Source: a virus. From it: 26,436 nucleotides of DNA. Both the position numbers and the translations under genes were made by a program. Below, one piece after another: positions 21,519 to 26,436 of this stretch (the first letter of the stretch is position 1; every line of letters begins with the position of its first letter). The stretch covers positions 1-26,436 of the IMG/VR virus record IMGVR_UViG_3300042563_001426. One strand, written 5' to 3'. The notes beneath the pieces were generated by a model. It had not been told where the DNA came from. It ran no database searches and was given only the letters and a program-made list of their open reading frames with translations.

Positions 21519-22592
21519 TTATTCTGCGTCAGTTTCTAATAATGTATCTTCAGTTACTGAGATTTTGGCAGACTTCTGCTCAAATTCACTCATAACTAAA
21601 TCCATGATACCATTAGTATTATGACTCCATTCTTTACGAAAATATTTATGAATTTCCCCAGACAAGTCTATATAAGTGTATCTGTTGCCTTCCTTAGCAA
21701 CAAATCCCTTCTTCTCAATCAAATCAAAAAATCCACTATACGGACTCATACCAGTTGAATATGGGATGTGGAGCTGAATGTCCTCGAAAGGTTTGTTGTA
21801 CCTTGTCTTCATTATCTTGCATCCCGCACGAATACCAAGAACTTCAGTGACTTTGTTTCCGGCTTCATCTTCCTTCAACTTCATCTTCTTCATTGCAACT
21901 ACAATAGAACTTGCATAAATGAATCCAGCACCACCTGAAATCTTATCATCAGGATTGTACGGATCTTGTGATGCATATGAATGGTTAGTGGCTACTAGTC
22001 CAATGTTTAGACTTCCAAACATGTTAACACAATTACGGACAAGTGCAGTCAATGCTTTGGGCTTACGACCCATATCACCCTTCATTTCACCGGCTTCAAA
22101 TTGATTAACATCAGTTGGTGTTAGTAACATACCCAATGAATCAATAACGAACAGGACTTTAGGACGATCTTCTGCTGCAAGAACCTTGTATTCTTTCACA
22201 AAGTCACTAATAACTTTGGCTACATCATCAATCATAGCCATGTTCAGTTTCAATAGTTTATCATCAGATGTTTGTACACCAAGGCCGTGTAGCCAAGATT
22301 CATCAAGTGCGTTTTCTGTATCAATCAAGATAACATAGATGCCTTGGGCTTGTGCGTTCTTGATGAGATTACCAGAACAGATAAAACTTTTTCCAGCACC
22401 GCTTTCTCCAGCGAATACTGTAACTTTACCAAGAGGAATACCACGATTGAAATCGCCTGAAATAAGATAATTCAGTGCGTAATTTCCAGTGCTTATCCAA
22501 TCAGTGGGGTCATTGAATCCAATGCTTACCCCTTCAATACTTTTTGTGATTCCTTTTCGGAACTTTGATAGGTCAAATGGGCGAGTTGCCAT
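21519..22592 (-). CDS. uvsX: UvsX RecA-family recombinase
   Basis: 357 residues, close to T4 UvsX (391). 'GGxGFNDPTDWISTGNYALN' style start, Walker A GESGAGKS (62-69), catalytic glutamate E94 in 'DTENALD', Walker B 'VLFVID' (146-151), 'GLVATNHSYAS' (198-208) and 'KISGGAGFIYASS' (218-230, loop L2 region). It forms presynaptic filaments for strand exchange in replication and repair, with gp32 and UvsY. The ribosome site AAAGGAAAT lies at good distance before ATG 22592. It follows the gp32 terminator and starts a group with 21278..21508 and uvsY. No own promoter was seen, so read-through is likely. Confidence 0.95.
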   Translation of the reverse strand: MATRPFDLSKFRKGITKSIEGVSIGFNDPTDWISTGNYALNYLISGDFNRGIPLGKVTVFAGESGAGKSFICSGNLIKNAQAQGIYVILIDTENALDESWLHGLGVQTSDDKLLKLNMAMIDDVAKVISDFVKEYKVLAAEDRPKVLFVIDSLGMLLTPTDVNQFEAGEMKGDMGRKPKALTALVRNCVNMFGSLNIGLVATNHSYASQDPYNPDDKISGGAGFIYASSIVVAMKKMKLKEDEAGNKVTEVLGIRAGCKIMKTRYNKPFEDIQLHIPYSTGMSPYSGFFDLIEKKGFVAKEGNRYTYIDLSGEIHKYFRKEWSHNTNGIMDLVMSEFEQKSAKISVTEDTLLETDAE

Positions 22593-22610
22593 TATATATT
22601 TCCTTTAATT

Positions 22611-22647
22611 AAAAAAGGCAGACACCACTAATATGTGGTAGCCTGCC
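22611..22647 (-). terminator. Rho-independent terminator after gp32
   Basis: GGCAG and ACCAC pair with GTGGT and CTGCC (5-base loop plus a two-base bulge), followed on the minus strand by TTTTTT (22616-22611). It lies 12 bases past the gp32 stop. Confidence 0.87.
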
Positions 22648-22659
22648 AGATAAGATTGT

Positions 22660-23664
22660 TTAAGCCTTAGAACGATTACGAATCATAGCTAAAATGTCTT
22701 CAGCCCGTTGGCTTGAAGGTTTAGCTTCTACTGACGCGGCTGCTGGGGCTGGAGCAGCCGCGACCTCAAAAGGGACATCATCATCCTCAATTGTAGTTGC
22801 TGGCTTAGCTGCAGGAGCACTAAATGTAGTCTTGGCTGCAGGAGCAGCAGTTGCTGATGGTGCTGCAGTAAAACCACTTGGCTTGAAGTATTGACCCCAG
22901 CGTTCAGCATCATATGCTTCACCATCAACAGATGCTTCAAACATCTCCTTGATGACTTTTAGTTCAACATCATTAGGCTTCTTTGGTAAGAAGTCAACTA
23001 GATTGAATAGACCATATTGGTCAATTGCAGCAGTTTCTGCAGCAGTTAGTGATGATTCCTTACGGGCCCACTTACTAGTGCTATAATCTGCGAAGCCACC
23101 CTTTGCACCCTTAGTGACGGTGAAGTCTAGTCCACTTTCATAATCAGTGGGTAGATTTTCAAGATCAGGATCCATTAGAGCACTTTTCACTAGATTGAAA
23201 ATCTGTGGACTAATGATGAAACGACGAATTGGATTCGCTGGTGCGCGGTCATCTGTCATTGGATTTTCACGAACGAAACCCTGGAACAGATAAGACTTCT
23301 TCTTCCAGTATTGACGGCCCTTCACTTCAAGACTAGGATCCTTGAACCAAGGACGAACTTCAGATAGAATTGGACATGGAGTGTCACGACCATACATTTC
23401 CATACATGGGATTTGTACGATTGTTGGACGACTATTTGCGTCACCCTTGATACCAGAGAATGGGAGACGAATTAGTGATCGTTCAACCCAAAAGAATGTG
23501 TTATTGTTGTCAGCATCGGGCAAGAAACGAATTTTCGTACTTGTACCTTCTGCAATGTTCCATAGTGGATAGATTACTGACTCACCTGTTGATGAGTTGC
23601 CACCTTGTGGCTTGTTGTCGCTAGCTTGGAGCCGAGCGCGAATTTCTGCGAGAGTTGTTGCCAT
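22660..23664 (-). CDS. 32: gp32-like single-stranded DNA-binding protein
   Basis: 334 residues, slightly longer than T4 gp32 (301). The core includes 'IYPLWNIAEGTSTKIRFLPD', 'FFWVERSLIRLPF', 'VQIPCMEMYGRDTPCPILSE' and 'FVRENPM..RAPANPIRRFI', as in cyanophage-type gp32. Of the T4 zinc site (H-x12-C-x9-C-x2-C) only C87-x9-C97 is kept. Residue 74 (expected His) is G and residue 100 (expected Cys) is L, so zinc binding is doubtful. The C-terminal 80 residues are Ala/Pro-rich with an acidic 'EDDD' at about 288 and end 'AEDILAMIRNRSKA'; in T4 the acidic tail contacts partner proteins. It starts at ATG 23664 with AAAAGGAAAT before it, and has its own promoter. Confidence 0.88.
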   Translation of the reverse strand: MATTLAEIRARLQASDNKPQGGNSSTGESVIYPLWNIAEGTSTKIRFLPDADNNNTFFWVERSLIRLPFSGIKGDANSRPTIVQIPCMEMYGRDTPCPILSEVRPWFKDPSLEVKGRQYWKKKSYLFQGFVRENPMTDDRAPANPIRRFIISPQIFNLVKSALMDPDLENLPTDYESGLDFTVTKGAKGGFADYSTSKWARKESSLTAAETAAIDQYGLFNLVDFLPKKPNDVELKVIKEMFEASVDGEAYDAERWGQYFKPSGFTAAPSATAAPAAKTTFSAPAAKPATTIEDDDVPFEVAAAPAPAAASVEAKPSSQRAEDILAMIRNRSKA

Positions 23665-23741
23665 GATAGTATTTCCTTTTATGTTATGTTAAATTAAGAT
23701 GGTCTTAGTTTTGTGCTTAATCAATACACCAGCACAACGCT

Positions 23742-23770
23742 AGTATACGATACTTTATTTATCTTTGCAA
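23742..23770 (-). promoter_or_regulatory. Sigma70 promoter of gp32
   Basis: TTGCAA (23770-23765), 17 bases, TATACT (23747-23742). The spacer contains GATAAATA (23763-23756), one base off the late-promoter octamer, so a combined early/late role is possible. It lies directly after the terminator at 23774..23800. Confidence 0.72.
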
Positions 23771-23773
23771 TAG

Positions 23774-23800
23774 AAAAGGCAGAAATAATTCTGCCTTTTT
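23774..23800 (-). terminator. Bidirectional-type terminator hairpin
   Basis: AAAAGGCAGAA pairs with TTCTGCCTTTT (11 bp, 4-base loop). T-runs lie on both sides: TTTTCTATT on the minus strand, TTTTTGTTT on the plus strand. It ends 23822..25252, 22 bases past the stop, and precedes the gp32 promoter. Confidence 0.82.
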
Positions 23801-23821
23801 GTTTAACATAAATTTTGAGGA

Positions 23822-25252
23822 TTACCTTAGGCCTGCCAACCGTTTCATTGAATTGATATCTTCATTCTGTGGATGGGGTTCTGCTGCCTCACCCGTTGAT
23901 ACCGGTGGAGTTGGTACAGCGGCTCCATTATCAGGAGTACTGTTGATATCTGGAATCGGATCTAATGATTGGGCTGGTGTTTGATGTTGCTCTATCCATT
24001 GAATTACCAATGGGCGGGCATCAGCATCAGAATCTCCCCTTCTGCTTAAATCCAATATGTCACTGAATAGGGCATCATCCTCAATGGTAGCATTCAGTGC
24101 ATTGATAGCATCACTACCATCTATACCTACGGCCAATGGTTCTTTCATTAATTCTTTTAATTCGGCCATTGCACCATCGGAGATTGAATTACCGTCTTGG
24201 TTATTGTAATCATCATCAGTGATATCATCTGCCCAATCATCAAACTCTCTGATGTATTTGTTTTCATTTGCTTGTTGACGGCGTTGATGAGCCTGATATA
24301 CATAGGGTAATGCATCAGTCATCCGATCATCAAACATTTTTTTCATGAATCTTTCTTTCAATGATTCAAGATCAATGTCAGTAGTGTCATGTGGTTGTTC
24401 AGGCATAAAACTTTCAGCATATTCTTTATATCCTCGTCCGCCACCTAGCTTCTTTAATCCACTATTGAGTTCATGATATCGTTCGGCTGCAGCCTCACAC
24501 ATATTTTTAGTTTCTTCGTCTTCAAACATACGATGTTTTGTTCCGCGAACAAATGACCCAAGTTTTGACATTTCCTCAACCATATGAACAATGTGTTGAC
24601 CTAACCCATCATGCACTTGCCCACCATGTGCTATGTGTTCAGCCATTGCTCTTCCTGCACTTAATTTCTTAAATGGCATACGGAAGCGTTCTCCTTCTGC
24701 TGTTTCAATAAACATGCTATCAATTTTTCTAGACCTAGCGCCACGCACTTCATCATTAATAACATCGCTATGTTTAACCACTAGTCTGACAGGACCCATA
24801 TCTTGATAGCTAGTACGACTATTACCGTGCAACTTGCTTTCTGTCACTGGTTTTTCACTAGCAGTGAACACATCGGAAGATTTAGATGCTTGTTCTACAT
24901 CTCTGATATTAAGATTATCTCTATTGATATCTCTGGTGTCAAACTTTAGCAAGTTGCGTTTAGCAAACAATCGTAGACCGCGTAAGAAATCAAACCATTC
25001 TTTTTGTTCTATGCCTTTGATTTTTTCACTCAAGTTTTTGCTGAAGTAAACTTTCAAACTGGTTTCATCAGCAAGGCTTAAAGTAATGTTACCGTAATTC
25101 TTTTTAGCTGAACTAATGTAGTCAAAGTTAAAGAACCTGGCTTGTTCAGCATCAGTTGTATCTTTAGCTTGTTCGTCACCTAAAGTAACATGTTCAAATC
25201 TACTGCGAATTTTATCAAACAATAACTCTGCTATTTTTTCAATATTTTTCAT
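23822..25252 (-). CDS. Putative virion structural or assembly protein
   Basis: 476 residues from ATG 25252 (AAGG about ten bases upstream). N-terminal helical 'IAELLFDKIRSRF' region, then 'KSSDVFTASEKPVTESKLHG', 'MGPVRLVVKHSD', 'RGARSRKIDSMFIETAEGER' and an alpha-rich middle to 'GGGRGYKEYAESF'. The last 110 residues are acidic and proline-rich, ending 'INSMKRLAGL', a short terminal helix I recall from other T4-like phage proteins. I recall similar proteins placed next to the terminase gene in marine T4-like phages, so structural or head-assembly function is plausible but not shown by motif. It is preceded by a weak late-promoter match at 25281..25288. Confidence 0.75.
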   Translation of the reverse strand: MKNIEKIAELLFDKIRSRFEHVTLGDEQAKDTTDAEQARFFNFDYISSAKKNYGNITLSLADETSLKVYFSKNLSEKIKGIEQKEWFDFLRGLRLFAKRNLLKFDTRDINRDNLNIRDVEQASKSSDVFTASEKPVTESKLHGNSRTSYQDMGPVRLVVKHSDVINDEVRGARSRKIDSMFIETAEGERFRMPFKKLSAGRAMAEHIAHGGQVHDGLGQHIVHMVEEMSKLGSFVRGTKHRMFEDEETKNMCEAAAERYHELNSGLKKLGGGRGYKEYAESFMPEQPHDTTDIDLESLKERFMKKMFDDRMTDALPYVYQAHQRRQQANENKYIREFDDWADDITDDDYNNQDGNSISDGAMAELKELMKEPLAVGIDGSDAINALNATIEDDALFSDILDLSRRGDSDADARPLVIQWIEQHQTPAQSLDPIPDINSTPDNGAAVPTPPVSTGEAAEPHPQNEDINSMKRLAGLR

Positions 25253-25280
25253 GGGATGCCAACCTTGCTGGGTAATATAG

Positions 25281-25288
25281 TATTTATG
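25281..25288 (-). promoter_or_regulatory. Possible late promoter (one mismatch)
   Basis: CATAAATA on the minus strand, overlapping the terminase stop and 29 bases before ATG 25252. It is one base from TATAAATA; the position fits a late gene, but a chance match cannot be excluded. Confidence 0.35.
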
Positions 25289-26436
25289 ACATCATGATAA
25301 AGGGCATCGGAGTGATAACCTCATCAGTCTCGTCTCTGAGTCTAGAATCAAGTGTAGAGTCAAAATTTTGTAGTAATTGCACGATTCTGATTGCTAGTAG
25401 CATACTCATTACCAAATCGTCCTTTTCTCCAGGTTTAGCAGAGAAACTACCGCCACTTGCAACGAAATTCTTCAATTCACTGATAAGATTGCCACTGTTT
25501 ATTGTTAGTTTCTTATACTCAACCATGTTCTTAAACTTGGCACATGCAGCAATTTTACTTTTATTAGTGGTAGTGAACCCTTTTCTTTTTCTACCTTGTC
25601 CGGCTTTTGATGGTTCTGATAGAAAGGTTCCACGAATATGTTCCTCGCCGACTTCAGCTATTGATATTAATGCTGCCTCGCCTAAACTATTATTTTCAAC
25701 ACTGTAATAGATATTATTTTCGTTTCCGATTTGTTCATGAATGTAATTGCAAATTTCTTTTACTACATTTATTTGGGATTTAACTGGAGTACGATTATGT
25801 TGCCATTCAGCTACTTGAATACAGCTAGGCAATTCAAGAACTTGAATAGCTGCATTATCGCCACCAGTACCTAGACTTGGATCAAGAGCGACAACATATG
25901 TTTGTCCTCGTTTTGGTTTTGCATACCATCTAATTTGACCTTGTTTTTCAAGTGGAGGAGTAGCAACCATATCTACTAGATGACTTGCTCCAATCAAGGT
26001 TTCATCAAAAATTAAAAATTCACAATCGTGCTCGCGGCGGAAGCGATCTTCACCGATTCTTGATTGTTCTTCTGCTGCCCATTTTTCATCTCTATCTGGA
26101 TGTTCATTCCAATAGGATCTGAATGCACGAAATCCATTTGTTCCTAATTCAGTTGGATTACCATACGCATCAATACATTTATTAGCTTCTTTCCATATAA
26201 TAGAAAATTGGTCTTCGTCTGAGTTAGGGGTACTAGTAATAATAGCTTTACCACCAGTACTTAATGTGGGTGAAATGCTTGTCCAAAATTCACGGGCGAT
26301 AGTAGGACGGACATATGCAAACTCATCCGAATAGAGTAATGAAATACTCATACCCCGTCCAGTTGTTTCTGTAGTAGTTTGCGCAACAATTCGTGATCCG
26401 TTATCAAAGTCAATAGAACCTTTATTGTAACTAGTT
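25284..26436 (-). CDS. 17: Terminase large subunit (gp17-like), 5' end missing
   Basis: About 384 residues seen; the frame is open to the window edge, so the N-terminal part with Walker A lies outside. 'GRGMSISLLYSDEFAYV' is the Walker B/catalytic Asp-Glu strand, 'ITSTPNSDEDQF' the coupling (motif III) region. The nuclease domain follows: 'YVVALDPSLGTGGDNAAI' (first Asp, corresponds to T4 gp17 D401 region), 'YYSVENNSLGEAALISI' (second acidic residue) and 'KDDLVMSMLLAIRIVQL' (third Asp). The protein packages and cuts concatemeric phage DNA into the prohead. A methionine at 26351 lies inside the ATPase domain and is not the real start. Confidence 0.94.
   Translation of the reverse strand, partial: TSYNKGSIDFDNGSRIVAQTTTETTGRGMSISLLYSDEFAYVRPTIAREFWTSISPTLSTGGKAIITSTPNSDEDQFSIIWKEANKCIDAYGNPTELGTNGFRAFRSYWNEHPDRDEKWAAEEQSRIGEDRFRREHDCEFLIFDETLIGASHLVDMVATPPLEKQGQIRWYAKPKRGQTYVVALDPSLGTGGDNAAIQVLELPSCIQVAEWQHNRTPVKSQINVVKEICNYIHEQIGNENNIYYSVENNSLGEAALISIAEVGEEHIRGTFLSEPSKAGQGRKRKGFTTTNKSKIAACAKFKNMVEYKKLTINSGNLISELKNFVASGGSFSAKPGEKDDLVMSMLLAIRIVQLLQNFDSTLDSRLRDETDEVITPMPFIMMS

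Noticed and set aside
1-26436. tRNA genes, CRISPR arrays, insertion sequences, integrase or attachment sites
   Set aside because: No tRNA-like T-arm/acceptor pattern, spaced repeats, transposase or integrase was found. The repeats at 9.4-12.4 kb are promoters between genes.

Overview
The window is a dense, AT-rich phage genome segment from a T4-like (Tevenvirinae-related, marine or freshwater type) tailed myovirus. Support comes from a full set of T4-type core genes: UvsW helicase, UvsX recombinase, a UvsY-like mediator, gp32-like single-strand binding protein and the large terminase (gp17-like). There is also a TATAAATA late-promoter motif. The host cannot be named from this sequence; the many near-consensus sigma70 promoters point to a Gram-negative bacterial host. 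All genes but one (528..899) lie on the minus strand.

Layout by position. (1) 1..900: 3' part of a gene for a likely virion/baseplate protein behind a late promoter, and one plus-strand conserved phage gene. (2) 883..5804: a tightly packed minus-strand replication/recombination operon. It holds a miniature DnaE (PolIII alpha)-like protein, a zinc-finger protein, a possible clamp-loader-small-subunit-like protein, a conserved protein, UvsW and an unknown protein. (3) 5818..9081: an operon starting at a strong promoter (9081), with an AAA+ ATPase and five conserved phage proteins, closed by a clear terminator at 5818..5848. (4) 9091..12452: an accessory block of small genes, GC-richer by eye. 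Repeated extended -10 sigma70 promoters sit before single genes or small groups. Several genes here are under 60 codons (9091..9225, 9719..9880, 10269..10445). (5) 12456..17349: a five-gene sugar/glycan operon with 4-nt overlaps and its own terminator, containing an NDP-sugar 4,6-dehydratase, a sugar C-methyltransferase-like protein, two GT-A-like candidates and a GT-B glycosyltransferase. (6) 17361..18890: three tiny genes, two of them coupled single-span membrane proteins, and a secreted EXORDIUM/PHI-1-like protein. Two sigma70 promoters with related leaders serve this part. (7) 18904..26436: a large unknown protein, an unassigned small gene, UvsY, a small acidic protein, UvsX, terminator, gp32 behind a sigma70 promoter, terminator, a putative structural protein and the terminase.

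The recombination module (UvsX, UvsY, gp32, UvsW) would act together in recombination-dependent replication. The sugar operon probably makes or modifies a glycan, of virion, DNA or host surface; the target is not visible here. The most unusual items are the DnaE-like mini-polymerase palm, the EXORDIUM-like secreted protein, and the promoter family in which two members have a compensated palindrome exactly filling the -35/-10 spacer. No tRNA, rRNA, CRISPR array or insertion sequence was seen. No gene-free stretch exceeds about 150 bases.
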